64,000 nt of DNA from positions 930,001-994,000 of the forward strand of contig NZ_OY762268.1 in the NCBI RefSeq assembly GCF_963665245.1. The letters are read 5' to 3'. The translations under genes were made by a program, and so were the position numbers. The notes below the pieces were generated by a model. The model worked only from the letters and a program-made list of their open reading frames with translations, had not been told where the DNA came from and ran no database searches. Source of the DNA: an uncultured Paludibaculum sp. GTDB taxonomy: Bacteria > Acidobacteriota > Terriglobia > Bryobacterales > Bryobacteraceae. How positions within the stretch are numbered: position 1 is the stretch's first letter; each line of letters begins with the position of its first letter. Shown here piece by piece: positions 26,228 through 35,751 of this stretch.

Positions 26228-27136
26228 TTACAGCTTCCGGCCCGCCACCTTCACTTTGGGGCTCGCCAGATAGCCGACAACTTGATCTTTCTTTACCGCG
26301 TTCACTACCAGCTCGTAGGGTTGGCGGGCTTTCGAAACAACGTAAAACTGTACCGGTTCGTTGATATTCCGGTCCTTCTTCTCGACCTTCTTGTCGTCGG
26401 CGACAATCTCCATGGTGAACCGGTTCCTCTTGGGATCGGACTTCTTCAGTTGCACCAGGATGTCGCCAACACGCTGCGGCGCTGACGTCTTGCTGAGCGT
26501 GAACTCGAAGTACTCGCGCTCGCCCAGTTCTCTCAGGGCCGACAGCTCTTTGCTGTTCGTGGCGATCAAACCACTCAGGACGCCCAAGTCACCGGTCGTC
26601 CGATGGAGTTCCGCCACCGTCTTGTCAAGGTCAGTGCGCGTCGAAGCAACGTCCGTACGCACCGACCCGACTTCCGTCGTGATATCGGTCAGCCGCGCCG
26701 TTGCCTGCTCGGTCCGCGATTTGATCTGATCCAGTTCGTCAGCCAACACCTTCTGATGCTCATTCTGCTCCTGGCTCAGCTTGGTCGAGACCCGGGCAGC
26801 GATCGCTTCGGCTTGGCGACGCGCCGATTCCTTTGCCTTCTCGGTACTCGAGAGGCTCTCCTTCCGTGTCGAATCCAACTCAGCCCGCAGGGCGCTAAGC
26901 GATTGCGTCACATTCAGATCGGAGGAATTCAGCGTCTGGCGCAATGTGGCCACTTCCCGCTCCAACGCGGAAGTCTGCATCCTGGTGTTCACCAGATTCA
27001 TGTGCTGATAGGCACCAACGCCTAAGCTGGCGACTAAACCGACGCCCAGAACGACGACGGCCCACGGAAAACCGCGGCCCTTCTGCTCGTCGCTTCCGCC
27101 TTCAGTCGCATTCGTGGTCACATTTTCACTGCTCAT
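26228..27136 (-). CDS. Membrane-anchored coiled-coil protein
   Basis: Protein of 302 residues with a polar N-terminus, one transmembrane helix at about residues 24-43 (FPWAVVVLGVGLVASLGVGA), and a long coiled coil at about 50-200 rich in Thr, Ala and Glu. A beta-rich C-terminal domain (about 205-302) ends KVKVAGRKL. The arrangement places the C-terminal domain across the membrane on a rod. I do not recognise the family. It appears to head a short minus-strand transcript ending at the terminator at 25641-25674. Confidence 0.72.
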   Translation of the reverse strand: MSSENVTTNATEGGSDEQKGRGFPWAVVVLGVGLVASLGVGAYQHMNLVNTRMQTSALEREVATLRQTLNSSDLNVTQSLSALRAELDSTRKESLSSTEKAKESARRQAEAIAARVSTKLSQEQNEHQKVLADELDQIKSRTEQATARLTDITTEVGSVRTDVASTRTDLDKTVAELHRTTGDLGVLSGLIATNSKELSALRELGEREYFEFTLSKTSAPQRVGDILVQLKKSDPKRNRFTMEIVADDKKVEKKDRNINEPVQFYVVSKARQPYELVVNAVKKDQVVGYLASPKVKVAGRKL

Positions 27137-27323
27137 GAGGTGCTTGCCTTCCCAGCAGTTAAAGCACTCGTTTGGCCAAACCCGACCTGTCTTTGTTTTC
27201 TTAATATTAGCGGCAATAGTCCAAGGCGAAGATCAGGTAAGATTTACCACATGAGTAAGCCCTGTCCAGAACGTCCGGAAAGAATTACTCCTGAAATGCG
27301 ATTCAGACGACTTGAGTACAGCT

Positions 27324-28109
27324 TTATCGATCCACCGGCTGGGCGGTTACTTTCGCCAGACGATCTGCTCGCTCGGCGGACGAAGGGTGAGAGGCAAAGT
27401 AGGGTCGGAGCAGTCCTTGCACCGGCGAATTGCGCGTCTCCGCGTCCAAGCGCTGGAAGACGCCGACCATTGCTTTTGGATCGTAACCCGCTAGCGCGGC
27501 CAGGTAAGCTCCGCGTGCGTCAGCGTCAAACTCCTGCTGCTGGCTGTAGGTGATTGCGGCCGCCTGACGAACCATGTCGAGAAGGACACCAGCCGCTGGA
27601 ACGCCGTGCCCGGACAGCGCCGCTTCGTAGCGGTGCTGATCCAGGCAATGCTCCAGGTCAATATGGGCCATTTCGTGGCCAATTACACCTGCCAGTTCAT
27701 CGTCGTTGCGGGTGAAGCCCAGCAGACCTGAAGTGACGTAGACGTGACCACCCGGCAAAGAAAAGGCGTTCACTTCCTGGCTGGCAATCACATGAGCGGT
27801 ATACGGCATCCGCCGCCGCACGTGGGGGCTGAGGCGGCCCACCATGATGAGCACCCGCCCTCGAGTTTCGTAGTCCGACGTCCACAGGCCCGCGGCGGAA
27901 CCGGCCAACTGGTCGCCCAGTGCAACCTCTTGCGCAATCGACACATGCGCCACCTTGCCGGTGGCTCGCGACGCATCCCAGAAGACATCACCCCACAGCC
28001 TGGCAACCGATTCCAGATCCTGTTTGTCGTCGATTTTGCCGGCACGCACCAAAAGCCCCGAAGCAGCCAGCGCGGCCATCGTGACAAGCAGCAGAATTCG
28101 ATCGGTCAT
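27324..28109 (-). CDS. M48 family zinc metalloprotease, exported
   Basis: Protein of 261 residues with a signal peptide or anchor (MTDRILLLVTMAALAASGLL). The gluzincin motif HEMAH is at 145-149, with the third zinc ligand E193 in EFDADARG. NAFSLPGGHVYVTSGLL just before it is the M48 hallmark. It is probably a periplasmic quality-control peptidase of the BepA/LoiP type. The ATG overlaps the stop of the DUF2339 gene by 4 bases, so the two are translationally coupled. Confidence 0.92.
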   Translation of the reverse strand: MTDRILLLVTMAALAASGLLVRAGKIDDKQDLESVARLWGDVFWDASRATGKVAHVSIAQEVALGDQLAGSAAGLWTSDYETRGRVLIMVGRLSPHVRRRMPYTAHVIASQEVNAFSLPGGHVYVTSGLLGFTRNDDELAGVIGHEMAHIDLEHCLDQHRYEAALSGHGVPAAGVLLDMVRQAAAITYSQQQEFDADARGAYLAALAGYDPKAMVGVFQRLDAETRNSPVQGLLRPYFASHPSSAERADRLAKVTAQPVDR

Positions 28110-30871
28110 AGCAACTTCCTCACTCGTTCCCGGAAACGAGTGTAAACCCACGAGACGCCAAGCAGAATAATGCCCAGCGCCATGAACGAGAGAATCCGGG
28201 GCAATGTCTCCAGATTTCGTAAATCATAGAGAAATAGCTTCAAAATGCAGCTCAAAAGCAACACCAGACCGGTGAGCCGCAGGACCCGCTCCCGCACGGG
28301 AAAGCCGGCCGCCAACAGAAGTACGCCCTGCAGGCCCCAGGCCACGGTCAGACCGCTGCCTGACACCTCGCGATACAGCAGGGCGGACAGCAGAAAGCTG
28401 CCCAACAGACTGAAGTAGGCCCTGGGCCGCTGCTCCCGAGGAGCCAGGAACTCCTGCGCGTACAACGCCGTGATCACGATACCGGCCGTCCAGAGCCGGG
28501 AAGGCAGCCCTCCAAAACTCTGCGGATCGTCGAAATTGGACGCGACGCAGCGCACCGCCGCTGCCCCAGCGAGAAAATAGCTTTGCCAGCGCCAATCAGC
28601 CACGGAGAAGCGCTGACCCACCAACAACAAAGCCAACCCCAACAGCGACCAGCCGACGACCGTCAGCACGTGTCCCATCTCAAAGCGCATCAGAATCGCG
28701 ATGGCGCTCGTGGCCAGCCACAAATGCACGCGCAGCCAGGGCCAGGCGTCTTCCCGGCTGCGACGGCAGAGGTAGAGGAATGCGCCGGAGACCGGGGTGA
28801 TCGTCACCAGGCGGTGCGAAAGGCCGCCGGTTTCCCCGGCGTTCGTGAAATTCGCGAAGAACAACCGGCCGAAGGCCATGCCCGCGACTAGGTGGCCCAG
28901 CATCCGCAAGTGGATGTGGGCAAAGCGAAAACCGGTCTCCACCAGAACCAGCGCCAACGCCATCCAGGCCACCGCCACCGTGACATCAGGCAGTTGCGTC
29001 CAGGAGACGATCAGGACGAAGGTGGTGGCCGCCATGGCGCCCAAGGTGCTGGGCCAGAGCTTTGCTTCCCTGCTCCAAAGGCGCAGAGCCATCCAGTAGC
29101 CTAGCGAGGCCGCACCCAATAGGGTGACCCACTCGCTGGTGGCCGCCGGACGCTGGAATCTGTCGAAGACGCCGAACAGGACAGCAGCCACGGCCAGCAG
29201 CCACGCCATATAGGCCTGGCGCCGGAAATCCGAGGCCTTGCGCCAGAAGCTGAGCTCCAGCAGGACTGCGGTCCAGGAGGTCCACACCAAGCCCAGCCAG
29301 CGCTTCGGAGTTTCGGCACCCAGCACCAGTTGGACCAGAGCCGATCCGACGTAACCGTAGGGAATGGAGACGGTTCGGAGCTCCCGGTTGACGTAGGCCA
29401 CCACGGCGAGCAACAGCGCCGCGGGGGTCCAGTTGTGGAAGGTGAGGCCACCCCAGGTGACCTGAGCCGAGGCATCCGTAATAGTCACGAACATCCTCAG
29501 CAGCGCTCCGCCGAAGACGATGGCGGCGAGCCATTCCATGAACCGCAGCCGCCAGCGCCAGGCGGCCAGAAACAGCAGTTCGGCCTCCAGCCCCAACAAA
29601 ACACTGCCCCACGCACCGCCCGCATGACGGACGATCGAGAGCGCGGCCAGCGCCGAGGCGAGCACAATCGAGTACTGGTAGGCATTCGCGCGCAGACGTC
29701 CGCGCAGCACGGAATCAGCCAGGTAGAGCAGCGCCGCCGACGCCAGAAACTGCGGAAGGTGGCTGGGGTCGGCCTTCTCCCATTTGGCCGCCGACAGCAC
29801 CAGAAAGCCGATGGCGTTGAGGGGGAAGATCAGCGCGGAATAGGCGGGTCGCGGATCCTCGGCCCGCAACTGCAACAGATCGAAGGCCTCGAAGATGACC
29901 CACAGCGCCAGGAGGAAGGCTTGGGTGGTCCATAGCGGCGAACCCTGATCCCCATGCGCGACGATGATGCCGTAAGTTGCAGCCACGCTCAGGACGCCGA
30001 TGGCATGCCAGCGCAAACGGTCGGCCAGGTAGAGCAATGCGCCGGAAAGCGGGAGCAAAGCCCCAACGCCCAGTTGTTTCGAAGGCGACAGTGCGAGGGC
30101 CGCGTAAGCGCTGGCGGCGGCGACGGCCGTGACGGTCTGGCTTTGATACCGCAGGGAGTGCGCGATCATCGCCCCGGCCACGGCCACCAGCAGCAGGGCG
30201 CCCAGCGTCGGGTTCTGAATGATCTTCGCGGCGTCGATGGCGTACATCGCGTATGTCGTTGCATACAAACAGGCCCAACCGGCGCCAAGGAGCCCCCAGG
30301 CGAAGACTCGGTAGCGCTGCATGCGCTCGACATAGAAGCCGCCAGCCAGCAACGCACCGCTCACGCCCAGCGAAACGGCCACGCGAGCGGCCGGTCCCAT
30401 TTGAGTGAACGAGTAGCCCAGGAAAAGCACCAAGCCGATCACAAGGACGAAGGCGCCAAGCTTGTTCAGCAGGCTGCCGCCTACCAGAGACTCCCACTCG
30501 TCGTCGCCCACCATCTTCTTGACGCGATCGGCCAGGGACGGCCCGGGTTCGTACGCAAACACCGGCTCTGGCTCCGTTTCGTACACCGGCACCGGTTCCG
30601 GATCAGCGTCCGGTTCCAGCCGCGGCGGCCCCCAAAGGGGAATCGGCACCTCCTCAGGGGGTTCCGGCATCTCCACTGGGTTGGGCGGCGCGGTATCGAC
30701 CGGCAGTGGCGGCGCAACCGGCCGCGGCGTCATGTCGCGTGTCTGGACGGGCATCTGCTCCAAGGCGTAAATGCGGGCGGTGAGATCGCCGATCAGCCCT
30801 TCCAGGTGCGAGACGCGGCGCCGGCTCATCCAGAGCGCGACCGCAAGCCCAAAGATGAATACCCATTCCAC
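28106..30871 (-). CDS. DUF2339 polytopic membrane protein
   Basis: Protein of 921 residues with an N-terminal helix (WVFIFGLAVALWM), a coiled segment (SHLEGLIGDLTARIYALEQ), a Pro/Glu-rich linker (about 45-125), the motif EWESLVGGSLLNKLGAFVLVIG that opens DUF2339 proteins, and then more than twenty hydrophobic helices to the end. Function is unknown in the family. It is coupled to the M48 protease by a 4-base overlap, which suggests a shared envelope role. Confidence 0.9.
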   Translation of the reverse strand: MEWVFIFGLAVALWMSRRRVSHLEGLIGDLTARIYALEQMPVQTRDMTPRPVAPPLPVDTAPPNPVEMPEPPEEVPIPLWGPPRLEPDADPEPVPVYETEPEPVFAYEPGPSLADRVKKMVGDDEWESLVGGSLLNKLGAFVLVIGLVLFLGYSFTQMGPAARVAVSLGVSGALLAGGFYVERMQRYRVFAWGLLGAGWACLYATTYAMYAIDAAKIIQNPTLGALLLVAVAGAMIAHSLRYQSQTVTAVAAASAYAALALSPSKQLGVGALLPLSGALLYLADRLRWHAIGVLSVAATYGIIVAHGDQGSPLWTTQAFLLALWVIFEAFDLLQLRAEDPRPAYSALIFPLNAIGFLVLSAAKWEKADPSHLPQFLASAALLYLADSVLRGRLRANAYQYSIVLASALAALSIVRHAGGAWGSVLLGLEAELLFLAAWRWRLRFMEWLAAIVFGGALLRMFVTITDASAQVTWGGLTFHNWTPAALLLAVVAYVNRELRTVSIPYGYVGSALVQLVLGAETPKRWLGLVWTSWTAVLLELSFWRKASDFRRQAYMAWLLAVAAVLFGVFDRFQRPAATSEWVTLLGAASLGYWMALRLWSREAKLWPSTLGAMAATTFVLIVSWTQLPDVTVAVAWMALALVLVETGFRFAHIHLRMLGHLVAGMAFGRLFFANFTNAGETGGLSHRLVTITPVSGAFLYLCRRSREDAWPWLRVHLWLATSAIAILMRFEMGHVLTVVGWSLLGLALLLVGQRFSVADWRWQSYFLAGAAAVRCVASNFDDPQSFGGLPSRLWTAGIVITALYAQEFLAPREQRPRAYFSLLGSFLLSALLYREVSGSGLTVAWGLQGVLLLAAGFPVRERVLRLTGLVLLLSCILKLFLYDLRNLETLPRILSFMALGIILLGVSWVYTRFRERVRKLL

Positions 30872-30901
30872 AGAAATGACTCCTCCAGCGGGGGAATGCC
30901 G

Positions 30902-32602
30902 TCAGCGGGCGCTGGCTTTCAGGATTTTTTCCGCTGCTTCGACGCCACCAGCGCGGCGCAGCCCCGGCACGAAAAAGCGCTCCGCCAGAACGTCATCCGA
31001 CACCTGAAACTCGGTGGGCGAACTCGCAAAACGAACCCGCTGCGGGACCGTCGCCGCGGCGAAGAGTGCCCACCAACGCGCATCGCCCTCAGCGGCCAGT
31101 TCGACGGCCTCCCCGGGCCGTTTGGCCGCGAGCCAGTTTACGGCAGCTTGCACGTCCTGAACGCGGGCGGCGGCATCGCTGCGATTAAAGGTGAGGAAGT
31201 GACGGTGCGAGCGGTCGCGGGCGGCTTTGGCCGTGCCGGTTTGGAAGGCGTCGATCAACAGGACGGCACGGCCTTCGGCCTTGAGCTTCTGAAATCCGGA
31301 ACTCGCTTCAGCGCCCGCGATTCCATCGGGATGCACATAGAGCACCGCCGGGCCCTTGCCCTCTACGAAACGGTACGGGATGGCACTGCCCAACTCGGGC
31401 GCCGGATCGCTGCCGTCGAAGACGAGTTGCAGCCGCTGCTTCAATTCGGCGGCAGTGGCCGTCTTCTCCATGCCCATCGCCTCGGCCTTCCACTCGTCAA
31501 AAAGCTGCGAGAACGACCGGCCGCGATCGGGCCTCGGCCGCCCGAAGAAGACCAGCATGTCCTGGAGCCCTTCGACGGTGGCACCGCTCTCCTGGAACGC
31601 GGGCTCCTCGGGCCGGAGTTTCCTGCGCAGGAAATCGTACACGGCCTGGCGGCTGTCTTTGTTGTAGTTATGCGGCGCGTCAAACTGGACGTTTTCCACC
31701 TGATCGGCCTTACCGTACAGCGCGTAGAGCTTCTGGACCGAGGGGTATTCTTCCTTAGGCACGTTGCGCGTCCAGTCGCCCGTGGCTGCCACCATCAACA
31801 TGGGCCGCGGCGCCGTCATGGCCGCAATCTCGATATTGTTTGTTCCCACGCGGAGGCCGGGCGCATTCTCACAGACACAGCCACCCTGCATGATGCCGGA
31901 GACCATGTTGACCGGTGCGGAGACGGCCACGCGGTCGTCCACGGCTGTCAGGAGGAAGTCCTGCGTGCCGCCGCCGGAGGCGCCAGTGACACCCAGCTTG
32001 ACGGGATCCACATCCGGCAGCGAGGCGACGAAGTCCAACGCCCTGATGGAGTTCCAGAGTTGCAGGCCGAGAGGCGTGAAGCCCCAGAGCTGGTACTTGG
32101 GCGTGCTGAAGTCGTGCGGCGTCTGCGAGGTATCGTTATAGCCCACCATGTCGTAGGCGAAGACCAAAAATCCGTGCCGGGCGAGGTTGATGGCCAGGGT
32201 GGGCGTCGAACACAACGGCTGGTTTTCCAGACGCCCGTAGGCCCAATGGCCATGGGGATGGAGGATCGCCGGGAACTTGCCGGTTTTGCCCTTGGGCCGG
32301 TAGAGATTGCCACCTAACCAGTAGCCGGGGCGGGTTTCGAGGGCGACCTTCTCAATCGTATAGCCGTCGCGGTCCAGTTTGTCGTAGATCAGAGGTGCGA
32401 GGGGGGTCTTGGCGGGCAGCGGCAGAAGCCCGGCGGAGGAAAGGATCTGGAGGCGCAGTTGGTGCCTGCGCTGTTCCCACTGTTGCAGGGAGGCGGGAGC
32501 CTGAAACGTGGCGTGCGTATCGGTGTTGGGGCACTCCAGGTTCCGCCGGTCAGCCGCGCACACAATCAGGGTGGAAATGAACAGAAAAAGCAGTGGCCGC
32601 AT
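30902..32602 (-). CDS. Secreted acetyl-xylan-esterase-like alpha/beta hydrolase
   Basis: Protein of 566 residues with a signal peptide (MRPLLFLFISTLIVCAA). An alpha/beta-hydrolase domain shows HPHGHWAYGR near residue 116 and the nucleophile elbow GASGGG with S209. A second, degenerate hydrolase-like half follows (about 390-550). Related acidobacterial proteins are annotated as acetyl xylan esterases or S9-like peptidases; the substrate is not visible here. The start at 32602 removes a short basic extension. It lies 30 bases upstream of DUF2339. Confidence 0.78.
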   Translation of the reverse strand: MRPLLFLFISTLIVCAADRRNLECPNTDTHATFQAPASLQQWEQRRHQLRLQILSSAGLLPLPAKTPLAPLIYDKLDRDGYTIEKVALETRPGYWLGGNLYRPKGKTGKFPAILHPHGHWAYGRLENQPLCSTPTLAINLARHGFLVFAYDMVGYNDTSQTPHDFSTPKYQLWGFTPLGLQLWNSIRALDFVASLPDVDPVKLGVTGASGGGTQDFLLTAVDDRVAVSAPVNMVSGIMQGGCVCENAPGLRVGTNNIEIAAMTAPRPMLMVAATGDWTRNVPKEEYPSVQKLYALYGKADQVENVQFDAPHNYNKDSRQAVYDFLRRKLRPEEPAFQESGATVEGLQDMLVFFGRPRPDRGRSFSQLFDEWKAEAMGMEKTATAAELKQRLQLVFDGSDPAPELGSAIPYRFVEGKGPAVLYVHPDGIAGAEASSGFQKLKAEGRAVLLIDAFQTGTAKAARDRSHRHFLTFNRSDAAARVQDVQAAVNWLAAKRPGEAVELAAEGDARWWALFAAATVPQRVRFASSPTEFQVSDDVLAERFFVPGLRRAGGVEAAEKILKASAR

Positions 32603-32652
32603 GGGGGGCAACCTCCTCCGAGCCATTTATCGTACCGCATCGTCACCAGCGG

Positions 32653-32979
32653 TCAGTGGAGTGGTTTCCGGAAGTCGAAAAACTGCATGCGGCACCAATG
32701 GCAATACCAGAGCGTGGCTCCGAACAACTGCTGGATGCGGCTGATTGGGTTGTTGTAGATCGACTCGATGTGGTCGATCTTCGAAAAAGTGCGCAGCTCG
32801 AAAGTTCCACAGCGAGGGCAACAGACATGGAGCGAAAAGAAGGGATGGCGGCGTCGAACCCGGACGGGCTGCGCATGATGGCAGTCCAGACAAATATAGA
32901 CTGCGGCGAATCGCAATTTTTCGACCAGCGATCTTCGTCGCCGGGTCATTCGGAAGCTACCGCATTCCGGACAAACCAT
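32653..32979 (-). CDS. Small zinc-ribbon protein with four CxxC motifs
   Basis: Protein of 108 residues containing CPECG, CLDCH, CPRCG and CHWCR, which can form two zinc ribbons. Stretches rich in Arg between them (MTRRRRSLVEK; RVRRRHP) suggest nucleic-acid or protein binding. No membrane segment. The start at 32979 begins directly with the first knuckle. It is the first gene of the minus run toward 28106 and is divergent from the S9 peptidase gene. Confidence 0.7.
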   Translation of the reverse strand: MVCPECGSFRMTRRRRSLVEKLRFAAVYICLDCHHAQPVRVRRRHPFFSLHVCCPRCGTFELRTFSKIDHIESIYNNPISRIQQLFGATLWYCHWCRMQFFDFRKPLH

Positions 32980-33242
32980 CTACAGCTCCTACCGTTTCCT
33001 ACCACTTAGTGGGCCGCCAGACAGTGGCTGGAACAATTATTATTGTCAGGTTACAGAAAAATCAAGTTCTTCGACGGATGTTCGTATTGGAATCACTGAA
33101 TCGCCCTCCAAACCAGGCGAACAGAGACTAAACGAACCGTGCCCGGGGCGTAACGGTGGCGGGCCCTGGGTACGCCATGACAAGAAGCCCCTATCGGGCT
33201 GGTTAGAATGGTGTCAACCCGCGAACTTTGGGAAGGAATTGA

Positions 33243-35693
33243 ATGCCAGGGCGTCTCCACTTGATCTCGTTGCGACTACTCGCCGCGGCGGCCTTCGCCG
33301 CCAATCTGCCCGCGCCGGCGCAAGTGACGGTACTGACCGTCGCCGACTATGCGCGCGCGGAGAAGATGATGAACTACAACACCGCGCCGCTGGTGTTTCA
33401 CTCCGGGCTACGGGCCACGTGGACGGGCGACGACCGCTTCTGGTATCGCGATGTCGGGCCGGACGGCAGCCGGTTCGTAATGGTGACCGCTGCCAACGGA
33501 ACTAAGGCGCCCGCCTTTGACCACGAGAAACTGGCCGCCGCGCTGTCGGCAGCGGCGGGCGAGACCTACGATGCCCTGCATCTTCCCTTCACCACGATTG
33601 AGTTTTCCGATGACAGACAGAGTATGACATTCGCGCTGACGGGCGCGGAAGCCGGAGCGGCGCCCCCGGCGGCCGCCCGGCCCAATGCAAGACGGCCGCG
33701 GAGGTTCCGGTGCGACGTCCAGGGCACGTCCTGCAAGGCGGAGGCGGGCCCGGGCAATGAGGGTCCACGCGGCATGCGCGGCGGTCGCAATGACGTGCCA
33801 TCGCCTGACAAAACGAAGACGGCGTTCCTCCGCGACTACAATCTGTGGGTGCGCGATGTGGCGTCCGGCAAGGAGACACAACTCACTACGGATGGCGTAA
33901 AGGACTTCGGCTATGCCACCGACAACGCCGGCTGGACCAAGAGCGACCGGCCCATTCTGTTGTGGTCGCCCGACTCCAAACGCATCGCGACCTTCCAGCA
34001 GGATCAACGCGGCGTGGGCGAGATGTATCTGGTCGACACCAAGGTCGGGCACCCGACGCTGCAGGCCTGGAAGTATCCACTGCCGGGCGACAAAGTGGTG
34101 GCAATGATCCACCGCGTGGTGATTGAGGTCGACCAGCCCAAAGTCGTGCGCCTCAAAATGGCGCCCGATCAGCACCGTTCCTCCCTGTGCGACGACATCG
34201 CATGCCGCGCTGGCGAGTGGGCCGACGTGGAGTGGAGCCCGGACAGCCGGCAACTCGCGTTCGTCAGCACCTCGCGCGACCACAAGCAGGAGAATCTACG
34301 CGTAGCCCATGCCGAGAGCGGTGAGATCGGCGAAGTGCTGGAAGAGAAAGTGGATACGTTCTTCGAGTCCGGGGCGGGCCGGGTGAACTGGCGCTACCTG
34401 CGCGGGTCGAATGAGATGATCTGGTTCTCCGAGCGCGACAACTGGGGCCATCTGTATCTTTACGATTTGGCCACCGGCCGCCTGAAGAACCAGATTACGA
34501 AGGGCGAAGGCAACGTCACACAACTGCTGCGGGTGGACGAGAAGAACCGGCTGCTGTACTTCCTGGGCGTCGGGATGGAAAAGGGCCGCGATCCCTATTT
34601 CACGCACTTCTATCGCATCGGCTACGACGGCAAGGGGCTGAAACTGCTGACGCCGGAAGAGGCCAATCACGAGATCACGCTGTCGCCGGACGGTACGTAT
34701 TTTTTCGACAGCTTTTCCAAGCCGGACGTGGCGCCTGTGGCTGTGTTGCGCGACTCGAACGGCAAGTTGATCGAGACCCTGGAGAAGGCCGACATCTCCA
34801 AGCTGGTGGCCACGGGTTGGAAGCCGACGATCCCGATTACGGTGAAGGCGCGCGACGGGGCCACCGATCTCTATGGGCTGATGTACCGTCCGACGAATTT
34901 CGATCCCAAGAAGAAATACCCGATCGTCAATCAGATCTATCCCGGTCCGCAGGGCGGCAGCGTGGGCAGCCGTTCTTTCCAACCGACGCGCGGTGACACG
35001 CAGGCACTGGCGGAACTGGGCTTCATCGTGGTGCAGATCGATGGCATGGGGAACCCTTCGCGATCGAAGAAGTTCCACGAGTTCTACTACGCCAACATGG
35101 GCGACAACACGCTGCCCGACCAGATTGCAGGCATGAAGGAGCTCGCGGCCAAGTACCCCTGGATCGACATCGACAAAGCCGGCATCTGGGGCCATTCCGG
35201 TGGTGGGTTCGCGACGGCCGACGCCATGTTCCGCTATCCCGATTTCTTCAAGGTGGGCATCTCGGAAGCAGGCAACCACGACAACCGTGTGTATGAGGAC
35301 GACTGGGCCGAGAAGTGGCACGGGCTGCTGGTGACCAACCCGGATGGCACGACGAACTACGACGACCAGGCGAACCAGAATCATGCCAAGAACCTGAAGG
35401 GCCACCTGCTGCTGGCGCACGGCACCATGGACAGCAACGTTCCACCGAACAATACGCTACTGGTGGTGGACGCGCTGATCAAGGCCAACAAGGACTTCGA
35501 TCTGCTGATGCTGCCCAACCGCGGCCACGGATTCGCGTCCGAGCCGTACATGATCCGGCGCCGCTGGGATTATTTCGTGAAGTGGCTGATGGGCGCCGAG
35601 CCGCCGAAGGAGTACGAATTGCATCCGCCCGCGGCCGGCCGAGGGTTTGGGCCTCCGGTGATGTCGGGGGCGTCGGAGCAGGAAGAACAGTAG
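33243..35693 (+). CDS. Secreted S9 family peptidase (DPP IV-like)
   Basis: Serine peptidase of 816 residues with a signal peptide ending near APAQ. The N-terminal two thirds form a DPP IV-type beta-propeller (WSPDSKRIATFQQDQRGVG; LSPDGTYFFDSFSKPDVAP). The C-terminal catalytic domain has the nucleophile S652 in GHSGGGFAT, an acid candidate in HGTMDSNVPP, and the histidine in NRGHGF. It likely cleaves dipeptides from peptides outside the inner membrane. A region near residues 140-185 is rich in Ala, Gly and Arg and looks like an insertion. The ATG follows an AAGGAA site. Confidence 0.92.
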   Translation: MPGRLHLISLRLLAAAAFAANLPAPAQVTVLTVADYARAEKMMNYNTAPLVFHSGLRATWTGDDRFWYRDVGPDGSRFVMVTAANGTKAPAFDHEKLAAALSAAAGETYDALHLPFTTIEFSDDRQSMTFALTGAEAGAAPPAAARPNARRPRRFRCDVQGTSCKAEAGPGNEGPRGMRGGRNDVPSPDKTKTAFLRDYNLWVRDVASGKETQLTTDGVKDFGYATDNAGWTKSDRPILLWSPDSKRIATFQQDQRGVGEMYLVDTKVGHPTLQAWKYPLPGDKVVAMIHRVVIEVDQPKVVRLKMAPDQHRSSLCDDIACRAGEWADVEWSPDSRQLAFVSTSRDHKQENLRVAHAESGEIGEVLEEKVDTFFESGAGRVNWRYLRGSNEMIWFSERDNWGHLYLYDLATGRLKNQITKGEGNVTQLLRVDEKNRLLYFLGVGMEKGRDPYFTHFYRIGYDGKGLKLLTPEEANHEITLSPDGTYFFDSFSKPDVAPVAVLRDSNGKLIETLEKADISKLVATGWKPTIPITVKARDGATDLYGLMYRPTNFDPKKKYPIVNQIYPGPQGGSVGSRSFQPTRGDTQALAELGFIVVQIDGMGNPSRSKKFHEFYYANMGDNTLPDQIAGMKELAAKYPWIDIDKAGIWGHSGGGFATADAMFRYPDFFKVGISEAGNHDNRVYEDDWAEKWHGLLVTNPDGTTNYDDQANQNHAKNLKGHLLLAHGTMDSNVPPNNTLLVVDALIKANKDFDLLMLPNRGHGFASEPYMIRRRWDYFVKWLMGAEPPKEYELHPPAAGRGFGPPVMSGASEQEEQ

Positions 35694-35702
35694 GGATCGA
35701 TG

Positions 35703-35747
35703 GGGAAGGGGCTACGCGCGGCCCACGGGTCGGCGAATCCCCTTCCC
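35703..35747. terminator. Possible terminator between convergent genes
   Basis: GGGAAGGGG (35703-35711) pairs perfectly with CCCCTTCCC (35739-35747) across a 27-base loop. It lies between the convergent S9 and TPR genes. No T run follows on either strand, so factor-independent termination is doubtful. Confidence 0.35.
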
Positions 35748-35751
35748 TCAC

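Noticed and set aside
27251..27553. Plus-strand ORF starting MSKPCPERPERITPEM
   Set aside because: Most of it is antisense to the M48 gene and the composition is non-coding after the first 30 codons.
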